Assembly: GCF_003626575.1 (NCBI RefSeq)
Contig: NZ_RBDY01000009.1
Span: 124,001 to 188,000, forward strand
DNA length: 64,000 bases
Reading direction: 5' to 3'
Origin: Streptomyces radicis
GTDB lineage: Bacteria > Actinomycetota > Actinomycetes > Streptomycetales > Streptomycetaceae
Shown here: piece after piece, positions 27,387-36,793 of the stretch
Layout: each line of letters begins with the position of its first letter
Position numbering within the stretch: the first letter of the stretch is position 1
Notes under the pieces: model-generated
What the model saw: the letters and a program-made list of their open reading frames with translations, nothing else
The model's database searches: none
What the model was told of the DNA's origin: nothing
Program-made: the position numbers and the translations under genes

Positions 27387-28100
27387 ATGGATATCGCTGA
27401 CTTCGAGGAGCTGTGGGACCGGGTGACCGGCACCCAGCCCGATCCAGAGCTGTGGCTCATAGTGGCCGCGGCCGTCGTCGCCCTGGCGGCGGTCGCGCCG
27501 TACGGGGTGTGGCGCCTGGCGCGGAACACCATCACGATCGCCCACGAGGGCGGCCACGGCCTGATGGCGCTGCTGACAGGCCGCAGCCTCGAGGGCATAC
27601 GCCTGCACTCCGACACCTCGGGCCTGACCGTCTCGCGCGGCAAGCCGACGGGCCTCGGCATGGTCCTGACCGCCGCCGCGGGCTACACCGCGCCCTCCCT
27701 GCTCGGCCTCGGCGGCGCCGCCCTGCTGGCCGACGGGCGCATCACGGCCCTGCTGTGGGGCGCCACCGCGCTGCTGCTCGCCCTCCTGGTGATGGTGCGC
27801 AACGCCTACGGGATGCTCACCGTCGTCCTCACCTGCGCGGTGTTCCTGCTGGTCTCGTGGCTGACCGAGCCCGAGGTGCAGGCGGCGTTCGCGTATCTGG
27901 TCGTGTGGTTCCTGGTGCTCGGCGGCGTCAGGCCGGTCTTCGAGCTCCAGGCCAAGCGGCGCGGGGGCGCGGCCCGCGACTCGGACGCCGACCAGCTGGC
28001 CCGGCTCACGGGCCTTCCCGCGTGGATGTGGCTCTTCTTCTTCCACGCCGTCACGCTCACCTCCCTCTTCGCCGCCGGCACCCTGCTGCTCGGCCTGTGA
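27387..28100 (+). CDS. M50-like membrane metallopeptidase
   Basis: A 237-residue integral membrane protein of the M50B-like group. The zinc motif HEGGH lies in TIAHEGGHGLMALLTGRS (residues 52-70), preceded by one helix and followed by about five. There is no PDZ domain, unlike RseP or SpoIVFB site-2 proteases. It may cleave a membrane protein; whether it is active is unknown. A TAGGAT -10-like box is at 27371-27376. It is divergent from the DUF2637 gene and ends 40 bases before aroA. Confidence 0.85.
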   Translation: MDIADFEELWDRVTGTQPDPELWLIVAAAVVALAAVAPYGVWRLARNTITIAHEGGHGLMALLTGRSLEGIRLHSDTSGLTVSRGKPTGLGMVLTAAAGYTAPSLLGLGGAALLADGRITALLWGATALLLALLVMVRNAYGMLTVVLTCAVFLLVSWLTEPEVQAAFAYLVVWFLVLGGVRPVFELQAKRRGGAARDSDADQLARLTGLPAWMWLFFFHAVTLTSLFAAGTLLLGL

Positions 28101-28140
28101 GTGCGGGCCCGTGGCCATGACGCGGCACTAGAGTGAGAAC

Positions 28141-29484
28141 ATGACCGACCACAGCGAGAGTCTCTGGCCCGCGCCGTACGCCTCGGGCGCGGTGGACGCC
28201 ATGGTCACGGTGCCCGGTTCGAAGTCGGTCACCAACCGAGCGCTCATCCTGGCCGCCCTCGCCGCGGACCCCGGCTGGCTGCGCCGCCCCCTCCGCTCGC
28301 GCGACACCCTGCTGATGGCCGACGCGCTGCGGTCGCTCGGCATCGGGATCGAGGAGACCGTCTCGTCGAGTTCCGCGGTCTCGGGGACGCCGCAGGGGCG
28401 GGGCGAGTCCTGGCGCGTGATCCCCGGGATGCCGCAGGCCCCCACGAGCGTGGACGTCGGGAACGCGGGGACGGTGATGCGTTTCCTGCCGCCGCTCGCC
28501 GCGCTCGCCGAGGGTCCGGTCCGCTTCGACGGCGACCCGCGGGCCCGCGAGCGGCCGTTGGACGGGCTGATCGGCGCGCTGCGCACGCTGGGCGCCAGGA
28601 TCGAGGACGAGGGGCGCGGCGCCCTGCCGATCACCGTGCGCGGCGTCGGCTCGCTCGACGGCGGCCAAGTCGAGGTGGACGCCTCGACGTCGTCGCAGTT
28701 CATCAGCGCGCTGCTGCTGTCCGCGCCCCGGTTCAACCAGGGCGTCGAGGTCCGGCACGTGGGGCGTCGGCTGCCGTCCATGCCGCACATCAGGATGACC
28801 GTGGACATGCTGCGCAAGGCGGGCGCGCAGGTGGACTCCCCCGACTCGGGCGGCGAGCCCCATGTGTGGCGGGTCACATCGGGCGCGCTCCTCGGCCGCG
28901 ACGTGGTGGTCGAGCCCGACCTGTCGAACGCGCAGCCGTTCCTGGCCGCCGCGCTGGTCACGGGCGGCACGGTCACCATCCCCGACTGGCCCGCGCACAC
29001 GACGCAGCCGGGCGACGCGTTGCGCCGCATCTTCACGGACATGGGCGGCACGTGTGTGCTCGACGACCGCGGCCTGACGCTCACCGGCGGCGGTCGGGTG
29101 CGCGGGATCGACGTGGACCTGGGCGAGGTGGGCGAGCTGACGCCCGGCATCGCGGCGGTCGCGGCGCTGGCCGACTCGGAGTCGGTGCTGCGCGGCGTCG
29201 CGCACCTGCGGCTGCACGAGACGGACCGGCTCGCCGCGCTCGCCAAGGAGATCAACGCCCTGGGCGGCGACGTCACCGAGACCGAGGACGGGCTGCGGAT
29301 CAGGCCGAGGCCGCTGCGCGGCGGGGTGTTCCACACGTACGAGGACCACAGGCTGGCCACCGCGGGCGCGCTGCTCGGCCTCGTGGTCAAGGACGTCGAG
29401 ATCGAGAACATCGCGACGACCGGCAAGACCATGCCCGACTTCCCCGACCTGTGGCACCGGATGCTCGCCGGGGAGAGAGAGTAG
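28141..29484 (+). CDS. aroA: 5-enolpyruvylshikimate-3-phosphate synthase
   Basis: A 447-residue EPSP synthase, transferring the enolpyruvyl group of PEP to shikimate-3-phosphate in aromatic amino acid synthesis. Motifs are [17 protein letters not shown] (residues 24-40, Lys and Ser of the phosphate site), [16 protein letters not shown] (family signature 1), [14 protein letters not shown], and [14 protein letters not shown], the second signature. Length is normal for actinobacteria. A TAGAGT hexamer lies about five bases before the ATG. It is followed by rsgA after 13 bases, so the two are probably co-transcribed. Confidence 0.95.
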   Translation: MTDHSESLWPAPYASGAVDAMVTVPGSKSVTNRALILAALAADPGWLRRPLRSRDTLLMADALRSLGIGIEETVSSSSAVSGTPQGRGESWRVIPGMPQAPTSVDVGNAGTVMRFLPPLAALAEGPVRFDGDPRARERPLDGLIGALRTLGARIEDEGRGALPITVRGVGSLDGGQVEVDASTSSQFISALLLSAPRFNQGVEVRHVGRRLPSMPHIRMTVDMLRKAGAQVDSPDSGGEPHVWRVTSGALLGRDVVVEPDLSNAQPFLAAALVTGGTVTIPDWPAHTTQPGDALRRIFTDMGGTCVLDDRGLTLTGGGRVRGIDVDLGEVGELTPGIAAVAALADSESVLRGVAHLRLHETDRLAALAKEINALGGDVTETEDGLRIRPRPLRGGVFHTYEDHRLATAGALLGLVVKDVEIENIATTGKTMPDFPDLWHRMLAGERE

Positions 29485-29497
29485 GGCGCGGGCCGCG

Positions 29498-30499
29498 ATG
29501 CGCCGGTACGGCAAGAACCCCGACGAGGACGACATCCGCACCAGGGCCCGTGGGCGCAGCAGGCCCCGCACCCACCGGCGTCCGGCACACGAGGACGCCG
29601 AGGAGGGCTTTGTCGTCACGGTGGACCGCGGGCGGGTGACGTGCCTGGTGGGGGAGCGGGTGGTCACCGCGATGAAGGCGCGGGAGCTCGGCCGCAAGAG
29701 CGTGGTGGTCGGCGACCGGGTCGCGGTGGTCGGGGACCTGTCGGGGAAGAAGGACACGCTCGCGCGGATCGTCAGGGTCGAGGAGCGGTCGTCGGCGCTG
29801 CGGCGCACGGCCGATGACGACGACCCGTTCGAGCGGGTGGTGGTGGCCAACGCCGACCAGCTGGCCATCGTCACGGCGCTCGCCGACCCCGAGCCGAGGC
29901 CCCGGCTGATCGACCGCTGCCTGGTGGCGGCGTACGACGCGGGGCTCGACCCGCTGCTGATCCTCACCAAGTCCGATCTCGCACCGGCGGGTCCGCTGCT
30001 CGAGACCTATCTGCCGCTGGGGATCCGCCATGTGGTCACCACGCGCGAGCAGTTCGACGAGGACACCGTGGCCGGGGTGCGGGAGCTGCTGTCGGAGCGG
30101 GTCACCGCGTTCGTCGGGCACAGCGGCGTCGGCAAGACGACCCTGGTCAACGCCCTGGTGCCGGACAGGCAGCGCGCCACGGGCGAGGTCAACGCCGTGA
30201 CGGGGCGCGGGCGGCACACCACGGTCTCCGCCCTCGCGCTGCCGCTGCCGGGGACGCGGGGGTGGGTGATCGACACCCCGGGCGTCAGGTCGTTCGGGCT
30301 GCACCACATCGATCCCTCGCGCGTCATCCACGCCTTCCCCGACCTGGAGCCCGGCACCGAGGGGTGCCCGCGGGCGTGCGGGCACGACGAGCCGGACTGC
30401 GCGCTCGACGACTGGGTGGCCGAGGGCCACGCGGACCCGGCGCGCCTGTACTCGCTGCGCCGCCTGCTGGCCACGCGGGAGCGGCACGAGGGCGACTGA
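29498..30499 (+). CDS. rsgA: ribosome small subunit-dependent GTPase RsgA
   Basis: A 333-residue circularly permuted GTPase that checks late 30S subunit maturation. An OB-fold (residues 35-105) precedes the permuted G domain: G4 TKSD, then G1 GHSGVGKTT (P-loop), then G3 DTPG. The C-terminal zinc knuckle is visible as GCPRACGHDEPDC, with three Cys and one His. The N-terminus MRRYGKNPDEDD is basic and matches streptomycete homologues. It lies immediately downstream of aroA. Confidence 0.95.
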   Translation: MRRYGKNPDEDDIRTRARGRSRPRTHRRPAHEDAEEGFVVTVDRGRVTCLVGERVVTAMKARELGRKSVVVGDRVAVVGDLSGKKDTLARIVRVEERSSALRRTADDDDPFERVVVANADQLAIVTALADPEPRPRLIDRCLVAAYDAGLDPLLILTKSDLAPAGPLLETYLPLGIRHVVTTREQFDEDTVAGVRELLSERVTAFVGHSGVGKTTLVNALVPDRQRATGEVNAVTGRGRHTTVSALALPLPGTRGWVIDTPGVRSFGLHHIDPSRVIHAFPDLEPGTEGCPRACGHDEPDCALDDWVAEGHADPARLYSLRRLLATRERHEGD

Positions 30500-30529
30500 G
30501 CCGCGCCTGCCGGTGGCGGGGCGTTCCGT

Positions 30530-31003
30530 TCAGTCGGGCGGGGCCACCAGGTGGGAGATCGCCACGCGGATCGCCGTCTCGCAGCACGCGGGCCCGGCCG
30601 AGGGGAGGGCGTGCCTGGCGCGTTCGGTCAGCCTGGCCACCAGGTCGCCCGGGCCGATGACCGCGGCGGGCGGGCCGCCGCAGCGGCAGCCGGTCAGCGA
30701 GGCGCGCACCACCCGGTCGCCCCCGGCCGCGCGCACGATCCACTCCCCGGCCGCGGCGAGCGCCTCGTCGGGCGGGCGTTCGCGCCGCTCGGCGCAGAAC
30801 GCCGCGAAGCCGTCGAGGAACGCGGTGGTCCGCCGCTCGGCGAGCGCCGCGCCGAGCCCGGCCTTGTCGCCGAACTCGTTGTAGAGGGTCTGCCGCGACA
30901 CCCCCGCAGCGGCGGCGACCTCGACCATTCTGACGAGCTGCCAGGAGCGCCGTTCCACGGCCTCGCTCGCGGCTCGCAGCAGGGAATCTCGCGCGGTGGG
31001 CAT
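30530..31003 (-). CDS. TetR-family transcriptional regulator
   Basis: A short (157-residue) TetR regulator. The helix-turn-helix is MVEVAAAAGVSRQTLYNEFGDKAGL (residues 25-49). The ligand domain contains an unusual cysteine cluster (TGCRCGG) and a later GPACCETA, which could hint at thiol or metal sensing (inference). AGGAGG precedes the ATG at 31003, which sets the start. It is divergent from hisN and convergent with rsgA; its target may be hisN or itself. Confidence 0.85.
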   Translation of the reverse strand: MPTARDSLLRAASEAVERRSWQLVRMVEVAAAAGVSRQTLYNEFGDKAGLGAALAERRTTAFLDGFAAFCAERRERPPDEALAAAGEWIVRAAGGDRVVRASLTGCRCGGPPAAVIGPGDLVARLTERARHALPSAGPACCETAIRVAISHLVAPPD

Positions 31004-31031
31004 CGTCGCCTCCTCGCCTCCAGGCACAGAA

Positions 31032-31060
31032 TTGACGCGCTCCGCGGGGGTGTCAAGATG
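31032..31060 (+). promoter_or_regulatory. hisN promoter
   Basis: TTGACG (31032-31037) and AAGATG (31055-31060) are separated by 17 bases. The -10 box ends five bases before the hisN ATG, with no ribosome binding site, suggesting a leaderless or nearly leaderless transcript. Confidence 0.45.
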
Positions 31061-31065
31061 TGGGC

Positions 31066-31860
31066 ATGCCGGATTACCACGATGATCTCCGCCTCGCGCA
31101 CGTGCTCGCCGACGCCGCGGACGCCGCGACCATGGAGCGTTTCAAGGCGCTCGACCTCAAGGTCGAGACCAAGCCGGACATGACGCCGGTGACCGAGGCG
31201 GATCGCGCGGCCGAGGAGGTGATCAGGTCCGTGCTGCAACGGGCCAGGCCGCGCGACGCCGTGCTGGGCGAGGAGTTCGGCAACGCGGGCCAGGGGCCTC
31301 GGCGTTGGGTGATCGACCCGATCGACGGCACCAAGAACTATGTGCGCGGCGTGCCGGTGTGGGCCACCCTGATCGCGCTCGTCGAACGCGGCGCGGGCGG
31401 CGACAGGCCCGTCGTGGGCGTGGTCTCCGCGCCCGCGCTCAGCCGCCGTTGGTGGGCGGCGCTCGGCGGGGGCGCGTACACCGGGCGCAGCCTCACCTCG
31501 GCGACCCGGCTGCGGGTCTCGGGCGTGGAGCGGCTCGCGGACGCGTCGTTCTCCTACTCGTCGCTGACCGGCTGGGAGGAACGCGACCGGCTCGACGGCC
31601 TGTTGAGGCTCTCGCGCGACTGCTGGCGGACGCGGGCCTACGGGGACTTCTGGTCGTACATGATGGTCGCCGAGGGGTCGGTCGACCTGTGCGCCGAGCC
31701 CGAGTTGTCGCTGTGGGACATGGCGGCCCCCGCGATCGTCGTGCAGGAGGCGGGCGGCCGTTTCACCGGGCTCGACGGCCGCGACGGGCCGCACGGGGTG
31801 GACGCGGCGGCGTCCAACGGGCTGCTGCACGACGAGCTGCTCGGCTATCTCGGCGGCTGA
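31066..31860 (+). CDS. hisN: histidinol-phosphatase (inositol monophosphatase-like)
   Basis: A 264-residue Mg2+-dependent phosphatase of the IMPase superfamily, the type that performs histidinol-phosphate dephosphorylation in actinobacteria. Metal-site motifs are all present: GEEFG (residues 65-69), WVIDPIDGTKNYVRG, and the C-terminal LSLWDMAAPAIVVQEAGG. Sequence similarity pattern favours HisN over inositol monophosphatase, but the substrate is not proven. The start is the ATG at 31066 (MPDYHDDL); ATG 31060 is in frame but lies within the -10 region. Confidence 0.88.
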   Translation: MPDYHDDLRLAHVLADAADAATMERFKALDLKVETKPDMTPVTEADRAAEEVIRSVLQRARPRDAVLGEEFGNAGQGPRRWVIDPIDGTKNYVRGVPVWATLIALVERGAGGDRPVVGVVSAPALSRRWWAALGGGAYTGRSLTSATRLRVSGVERLADASFSYSSLTGWEERDRLDGLLRLSRDCWRTRAYGDFWSYMMVAEGSVDLCAEPELSLWDMAAPAIVVQEAGGRFTGLDGRDGPHGVDAAASNGLLHDELLGYLGG

Positions 31861-31864
31861 GGCG

Positions 31865-31936
31865 GGGCGTTGATCGATGGACGCGCGCTGATCGATGGAC
31901 GCGCGCTGATCGTGGAAGGCGCGTTGATCGATCGCA
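31865..31936. repeat. four tandem 18-base repeats after hisN
   Basis: Four head-to-tail 18-base units follow the hisN stop. Their consensus is GCGCGCTGATCGATGGAC; units 1 and 2 differ mainly in the first bases, and units 3 and 4 have diverged at the end. Each unit carries TGATCG. The rest of the 212-base gap up to the CBS gene shows no gene. Confidence 0.85.
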
Positions 31937-32072
31937 TCCGGGCGAAAATGTCCCGGCGCGGACCCTTGATGGTCACCCAGCACCATGTGAACATGAGAAT
32001 CCCAGCGCTTGTGACTTTGTGAAAAGTCTCTCGAGCTCCCTCTGAGTCCCCGCGGAAGGTGGCTGATTCCTC

Positions 32073-32471
32073 ATGTTGGTACGCGATGCGATGAGCTCCG
32101 TCGTCCTCACCATCGGCCCCGATCACACGCTCAGGCAGGCCGCCAGGCTGATGTCCTCCCGGCGGGTGGGCGCGGCCGTCGTGCTCGACCCCGACACCGC
32201 GGGGGTGGGCATCCTCACCGAGCGGGACGTGCTGGCCTCGGTCGGCCGGGGCCAGGACCCCGACCGCGAGCGGGCCGGGGCGCACACCACCACCGACGTG
32301 GTCTACGCGGACCCCCGGTGGACCCTGGCCGACGCCGCGACGGCGATGGCACAGGGCGGCTTCCGGCACCTGGTGGTGCTCGACGAGCACGAGGCGGGCC
32401 CGGTCGGGATCGTCTCGGTGCGCGACATCATCAACTGCTGGACGCCGGTTGTCGGCACGGCGTCCGTGTAG
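32073..32471 (+). CDS. tandem CBS-domain protein
   Basis: A 132-residue stand-alone pair of CBS domains (Bateman module). CBS1 runs VRDAMSSVVLTIGPDHTLRQAARLM to GILTERDVLASVG, and CBS2 from DVVYADPRWTLADAATAMAQ to GIVSVRDIINCW. Such modules bind adenosyl ligands (AMP, ATP, SAM) and regulate partners. There is no effector domain, so it probably acts on another protein. It is convergent with katA and shares a bidirectional terminator. Confidence 0.88.
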   Translation: MLVRDAMSSVVLTIGPDHTLRQAARLMSSRRVGAAVVLDPDTAGVGILTERDVLASVGRGQDPDRERAGAHTTTDVVYADPRWTLADAATAMAQGGFRHLVVLDEHEAGPVGIVSVRDIINCWTPVVGTASV

Positions 32472-32472
32472 T

Positions 32473-32511
32473 CCGGAGCGGCCGGAGGCCCGAGGGCCCC
32501 GGCCGCTCCGG
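32473..32511. terminator. bidirectional terminator between CBS gene and katA
   Basis: The perfect 13-pair stem CCGGAGCGGCCGG / CCGGCCGCTCCGG surrounds a 13-base loop, placed between the two convergent stops. Confidence 0.8.
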
Positions 32512-32538
32512 GGTGTACGGCAAGCGGCCTTTGCGGGA

Positions 32539-34002
32539 TCAGCCGCGGAGGGCCTGGACCGCGGCCTGGAGCCGCTTGCCGTAGTCCTCGTCCGCCTTGC
32601 GGAAGTTCTCGATCGCCCGCTCGGCGATGTCGTCGCGGGAGACCTGGGCGATGAAGCCCGCGAGGTTCTCGATGAGGCGGTCCTTCTCGTCGTCGGACAT
32701 CAGCCGGTAGAGGTTCCCGGCCTGCACGAAGTCGTTGTCCTCGGCGTGCGAGGGGGCCACGTGGTCGCCGGTGTACCCGGTGACGGCGACGGGCTCCCAC
32801 AGCGGCCTGTCGGTCTGGACGGGCCCGCCGAAGCTGTTCGGCTCGTAGTTCTTCGTGCCGCCGTGCCGACCGTCGTACGCGGCGCCGTCACGGCCGTGGG
32901 TGCGCGCCTCGGTGGCGTGCGGCCGGTTCACCGGGAGGTGGTCGGCGTTGATCCCGACGCGGTACCTGTGGGCGTCGCCATAGGCGAACAGGCGGCCCTG
33001 GAGCATCTTGTCGGGCGAGGGACCGATGCCGGGCACGAAGTGGTGCGGCGAGAAGATGGACTGCTCGACCTCCGCGAAGATGTTCTCGGGGTTGCGGTTG
33101 AGCTCGAGCTTGCCGATCTCGATCGGGGGGTAGTCCGCGTGCGGCCAGACCTTGGTCAGGTCGAACGGGTTGAAGCGGTACGTGGCCGCTTCGGCGACGG
33201 GCATGATCTGGACCTGAACGGTCCAGCTCGGGAAGTCGCCGTTCTCGATCGAGGTGCGCAGGTCGCGCTGGTGGCTGTCCGGGTCGTCGCCCGCGAGCTT
33301 CGCTGCCTCGGCGGCGGTGAGGTTCTTGATGCCCTGGTCGGTCTTGAAGTGGTACTTGACCCAGAACGCCTCGCCCGCCTCGTTGGTCCACTGGAACGTG
33401 TGCGAGCCGTATCCGTTCAGGTGGCGGTAGGAGGCGGGGATGCCGCGGTCGCCGAACAGCCAGGTCACCTGGTGCGTGGACTCGGGCGAAAGGCCCCAGA
33501 AGTCCCAGACGTTGTCCGCCTCCTGCGAGCCCGTGTAGGGGTCCCGCTTCTGGGTGTGGATGAAGTCGGGGAACTTGATCGCGTCCTTGATGAAGAAGAC
33601 CGGGGTGTTATTGCCGACCAGGTCGTAATTGCCCTCTTCGGTATAGAACTTGAGCGCGAAGCCACGCGGGTCGCGCACGGCGTCGGCCGAGCCGAGGTTC
33701 CCGGCGACCGTCGAGAAGCGGAGGAAGACCTCGGTCTCCTTGCCGATCTCGGACAGGAACTTCGCCCGGGTGTACGGGGTCACGTCCGCGGTGACGGTGA
33801 ACGTGCCGTACGCGCCGGCGCCCCTGGCGTGCACGATGCGCTCCGGGATGCGCTCCCGGTTGAAGTGGGCCAGCTTCTCGATGAGGTGCTGGTCCTGGAT
33901 CAGTCCGGGCCCGCCGACACCGGCGGACTGGCTGTTCTGATTGTCCGCGACCGGCGCGCCCGCCTCGGTGGTGAGTGGTCCCGCAGCGATCTGATCGGTC
34001 AT
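32539..34002 (-). CDS. katA: monofunctional haem catalase
   Basis: A 487-residue small-subunit catalase degrading hydrogen peroxide. The active-site region [20 protein letters not shown] contains the catalytic His (near residue 58), [12 protein letters not shown] the Asn, and [14 protein letters not shown] the haem-ligand Tyr. Length fits clade 3. It is divergent from a Fur-type regulator (CatR), with a perfect palindrome between them, the arrangement known for the peroxide-inducible S. coelicolor catA/catR pair. Confidence 0.95.
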   Translation of the reverse strand: MTDQIAAGPLTTEAGAPVADNQNSQSAGVGGPGLIQDQHLIEKLAHFNRERIPERIVHARGAGAYGTFTVTADVTPYTRAKFLSEIGKETEVFLRFSTVAGNLGSADAVRDPRGFALKFYTEEGNYDLVGNNTPVFFIKDAIKFPDFIHTQKRDPYTGSQEADNVWDFWGLSPESTHQVTWLFGDRGIPASYRHLNGYGSHTFQWTNEAGEAFWVKYHFKTDQGIKNLTAAEAAKLAGDDPDSHQRDLRTSIENGDFPSWTVQVQIMPVAEAATYRFNPFDLTKVWPHADYPPIEIGKLELNRNPENIFAEVEQSIFSPHHFVPGIGPSPDKMLQGRLFAYGDAHRYRVGINADHLPVNRPHATEARTHGRDGAAYDGRHGGTKNYEPNSFGGPVQTDRPLWEPVAVTGYTGDHVAPSHAEDNDFVQAGNLYRLMSDDEKDRLIENLAGFIAQVSRDDIAERAIENFRKADEDYGKRLQAAVQALRG

Positions 34003-34079
34003 TTACCTGTCACGCCCTTCAGCTGTCCAGCTCCTTGGTGCCGCCCCGGCCCTTGGCCAGCGCTCAACCAGATCCTATA

Positions 34080-34094
34080 TTGGACTTTGTCCAA
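34080..34094. promoter_or_regulatory. CatR/Fur-type operator
   Basis: TTGGACTTTGTCCAA is a perfect six-base inverted repeat around TTT, between the katA start (34002) and the catR start (34161). It sits in a locally AT-rich stretch following TCCTATAT. Position and symmetry fit the binding site of a PerR/CatR peroxide sensor controlling both genes. Confidence 0.75.
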
Positions 34095-34160
34095 GTCAAG
34101 ACGAGCGATGAATCTGTACACCGTCGGCCCAAGCGAGGCCGCCACGCTAGGGTGGATGCC

Positions 34161-34580
34161 ATGAGTGACCTGCTTCAGCGACTCCGCGCCCGCGGCTGGC
34201 GGCTCACCGCCCAGCGGCGGGTGATCGCCGAGGTGCTGGACGGGGAGCATGTCCACTTCACGGCCGACGAGGTCCATGCCAGGGCCGTCGAGCGGCTTCC
34301 CGAGATCTCCCGCGCCTCTGTTTACAACACGCTGGGTGAGCTTGTCGCGCTGGGCGAGGTCCTCGAGGTGACGACGGACGGGCGTGCGAAGCGTTACGAC
34401 CCGAACGCCCATCATCCGCACCAGCACCTGGTCTGCTCGGGCTGCGGGACCATGCGTGACGTGCGGCTGACGGACGATCCGCTGGCCGCGCTGCCCGAGG
34501 AGGAACGCTTCGGCTTCGCGGTCTCGCAGGTCAACGTCACGTACTACGGCCGCTGTCCCGACTGCGTCGCCGCCTCCTGA
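34161..34580 (+). CDS. catR: CatR, Fur-family peroxide-sensing repressor
   Basis: A 139-residue Fur/PerR-family repressor. The winged helix includes GWRLTAQRRVIAEVLDGEHVHFTADEVHARAV (residues 12-43) and ASVYNTLGELVALGEV. The regulatory metal region HHPHQHLVCSGCG (from residue 78) and the C-terminal CPDC provide two CxxC zinc pairs, as in S. coelicolor CatR, where cysteine/histidine oxidation relieves repression of catalase. The start is fixed by the conserved MSDLLQRLR; a TAGGGT box lies about seven bases upstream, so the mRNA may be leaderless. Confidence 0.92.
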   Translation: MSDLLQRLRARGWRLTAQRRVIAEVLDGEHVHFTADEVHARAVERLPEISRASVYNTLGELVALGEVLEVTTDGRAKRYDPNAHHPHQHLVCSGCGTMRDVRLTDDPLAALPEEERFGFAVSQVNVTYYGRCPDCVAAS

Positions 34581-34623
34581 TTTGCACCCGCCGTACGCAC
34601 GGGGTTAAGGTAAAGACACACAC

Positions 34624-34697
34624 CGCGGGGTGGAGCAGCTCGGTAGCTCGCTGGGCTCATAACCCAGAGGTCGCAGGTTCAAATCCTGTCCCCGCTA
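34624..34697 (+). tRNA. initiator tRNA-fMet (anticodon CAT)
   Basis: The cloverleaf has acceptor CGCGGGG / CCCCGCT, in which position 1 C and position 72 T cannot pair. The anticodon stem has three consecutive G-C pairs (GGG..CAT..CCC). Both are initiator-tRNA hallmarks. CCA is not encoded. Confidence 0.95.
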
Positions 34698-34703
34698 CTG
34701 TAG

Positions 34704-34739
34704 GCGAAGGCCCGGATCCCCCAGGATCCGGGCCTTCGC
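34704..34739 (+). terminator. terminator after tRNA-fMet
   Basis: The perfect 16-pair stem GCGAAGGCCCGGATCC / GGATCCGGGCCTTCGC has a four-base loop and starts six bases after the tRNA. Confidence 0.8.
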
Positions 34740-34774
34740 GCTGAACGCCCGTGCGGGCCATGGAGAATCGCCCC

Positions 34775-35656
34775 ATGGACCCTACTCTCCAGTATCTGTT
34801 GCGGCTGCTCGACCTCGAGCCCGTCGAGCGGGACATCTTCCGCGGTGACAGCCACGCCTCCGTCGTCCCCCGCGTGTTCGGCGGGCAGGTGGCGGCGCAG
34901 GCGTTGGTCGCGGCCTGCCGCACGGTCGACGACGAGCGGCTGCCGCACTCGTTGCACTCCTACTTCCTGCGCCCCGGCGACCCCGGCGCGCGCATCGTCT
35001 ACACGGTCGACCGGATCCGCGACGGGCGGTCGTTCACCACGCGGCGGGTGGTGGCGGTGCAGCACGGGCAGCCGATCTTCACGCTGTCGGCGTCGTTCGC
35101 GCGGGCCGAGGAGGGGCTCGAGCACCAGGAGCCGATGCCCGCGGCGCCCGACCCCGAGAGCCTGCCGCCCGCCGAGGAGCTGCTGCCGCGCTACGCCGAC
35201 CTCTTCAGGGACCGCGGCGTGCTCGAGCTGCTGCTCCAGGCGCGGCAGGCGATCGATCTGCGCTATGTCAACGAGCCGCCGTTCGCCACCGCGGGCAAGG
35301 TGCGCGAGGCGCGCTCGCAGGTGTGGTTCCGCGTCAACGGGAAGCTGGCGGGGGAGCAGGACACGCCCGTGTCGCACCTGTGCCTCGGCACCTATGTCTC
35401 GGACATGACGCTGCTCGACTCGGTGCTGCTCGCGCACGGGCGCGGCGGCTGGATGACCGGGGACACGGTGGGGGCGAGCCTGGACCACGCGATGTGGTTC
35501 CACCGCCCGTTCCGCGCGGACGAGTGGCTGCTGTACGACACGGACTCGCCGACGTCGCAGTCGGGGCGGGGGCTGGCGCACGGACGGATGTTCACGAGGG
35601 ACGGGCGGCTGGCGGTGTCGGTGATCCAGGAGGGCCTGATGCGGGTGCCGCGCTGA
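34775..35656 (+). CDS. tesB: acyl-CoA thioesterase II (TesB)
   Basis: A 293-residue double hot-dog thioesterase hydrolysing medium- and long-chain acyl-CoA. N-terminal hot-dog motifs are VFGGQVAAQALVAA and HSLHSYFLRPGDP. The C-terminal half has the catalytic Asp in ASLDHAMWFHRPF, Thr/Ser in DTDSPTSQSGRG and Gln in VIQEGLMR, matching the Asp-Thr-Gln triad known for E. coli TesB. Length is normal. The ATG at 34775 has GGAG 10 bases upstream. Confidence 0.92.
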   Translation: MDPTLQYLLRLLDLEPVERDIFRGDSHASVVPRVFGGQVAAQALVAACRTVDDERLPHSLHSYFLRPGDPGARIVYTVDRIRDGRSFTTRRVVAVQHGQPIFTLSASFARAEEGLEHQEPMPAAPDPESLPPAEELLPRYADLFRDRGVLELLLQARQAIDLRYVNEPPFATAGKVREARSQVWFRVNGKLAGEQDTPVSHLCLGTYVSDMTLLDSVLLAHGRGGWMTGDTVGASLDHAMWFHRPFRADEWLLYDTDSPTSQSGRGLAHGRMFTRDGRLAVSVIQEGLMRVPR

Positions 35657-35894
35657 GGGTCCGCCTTCGGCGGGGTGGGGGAGCGAGGCTGGCGGGCGCC
35701 TGACCCGTACCGGTCGGCGGTCGCCGGGTGGCGTCGCATGCGCGTGCCCCGGGCCGGGGCGGCGGTACCGGAGAGCCTCGGCGCCCGACGTGTCGGAGCC
35801 GGATGTCGGCGGGCGGGCGGGCGTGCGGCGTGGCGGGGTGCGCGGGGCGGGTCCGCGCCGCCCCGCGGGGCCGCGGCGGGGGCTCAGGCCGGGG

Positions 35895-36689
35895 TCAGGC
35901 CGGGGTCAGGCCCGCCGCGTCGAGGAGGTAGGCGGTCATGGGCTCGTAGTAGCGGGGGTTGACGACGTTGTCGTCGAGTGGCACGCACACCGCGAGGGTG
36001 CCCTCGGCCTCGCCGAGGAAGAGCGCCGGGTCGTTGCAGTCGGCGTAGCCGATGGTGTCGATGCCCGCCTGTGCCGCGTATCCGGCCCAGCCGTGGTCGG
36101 CGACCACCAGGTCGGGCAGGTCCTCGCCCTCCTGCGGCAGGGCGTCCAGGATCTCCGCCATCGGCAGCGGCGAGTGCGTGTGCCACAGCGTCGCGCCCCG
36201 CTCGTACATCGCCACCCCGGCGAGCTGCGCCACCACGCCCTCGTCGGCGCTCAGGCCGATCGGCACCCTGACCAGCTCGCAGCCCGCCGCCTTCAGGGCG
36301 GCGGCCGTCTGGGCGTGCACGTCGAGCAGGCCGCCCGGGTGGCCCGTCGCGACGAGCACGCGCTGGCGGCCGAGGGCGGCCTTGCGCAGCAGCGTCGCCG
36401 CGCGGTCGAGCCCGTCGAGGGTCAGCTCGGGGTCGATCGTGTCCTGGCCCTGCCGGTGCTCGGGGTCGGCGTCCACGCCGCAGCGCTCGGCCATCTCGGA
36501 GAGGACGTCCTGCTCGTCCGTCCAGCGGTCGCCGAACTCGAGGCCGAGCCAGAAGTACCGATTGCCGTTGGCCAGCTCCCGGTAGTGGGAGAGGTTGTTC
36601 TCCCGAGGGGTCGCGACGTCGCCCGCGATGCGGGTGTGGAGGAGATGGGCGATCAGATCCGATCGGGAGGGGACGGCGGTGGTCGGCAT
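35895..36689 (-). CDS. conserved actinobacterial protein often labelled phosphatase
   Basis: A 264-residue cytoplasmic protein of a family widespread in streptomycetes and usually annotated as phosphatase, on weak grounds. Conserved blocks are TRIAGDVATPRENNLSHYREL, FWLGLEFGDRWTDEQDVL, VATGHPGGLLDVH, TLWHTHSPLPM, LVVADHGWAGYAAQ and YADCNDPALFLGEAEGT. Several His and Asp residues could bind metal. I see no standard phosphatase signature. A GATACT box lies about six bases before the ATG and no ribosome binding site is seen, suggesting a leaderless transcript. The stop lies in a 12-base tandem repeat. Confidence 0.75.
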   Translation of the reverse strand: MPTTAVPSRSDLIAHLLHTRIAGDVATPRENNLSHYRELANGNRYFWLGLEFGDRWTDEQDVLSEMAERCGVDADPEHRQGQDTIDPELTLDGLDRAATLLRKAALGRQRVLVATGHPGGLLDVHAQTAAALKAAGCELVRVPIGLSADEGVVAQLAGVAMYERGATLWHTHSPLPMAEILDALPQEGEDLPDLVVADHGWAGYAAQAGIDTIGYADCNDPALFLGEAEGTLAVCVPLDDNVVNPRYYEPMTAYLLDAAGLTPA

Positions 36690-36793
36690 ACGGCAAGTAT
36701 CGCCCGGATGGTGGGATTGCGGCGGGGGCGTCGCCGACCTGTGATCTCCGGGAGGCGCGGCGATGGGGCGGCGGTGGCGCGGGAGCGGCGCGT

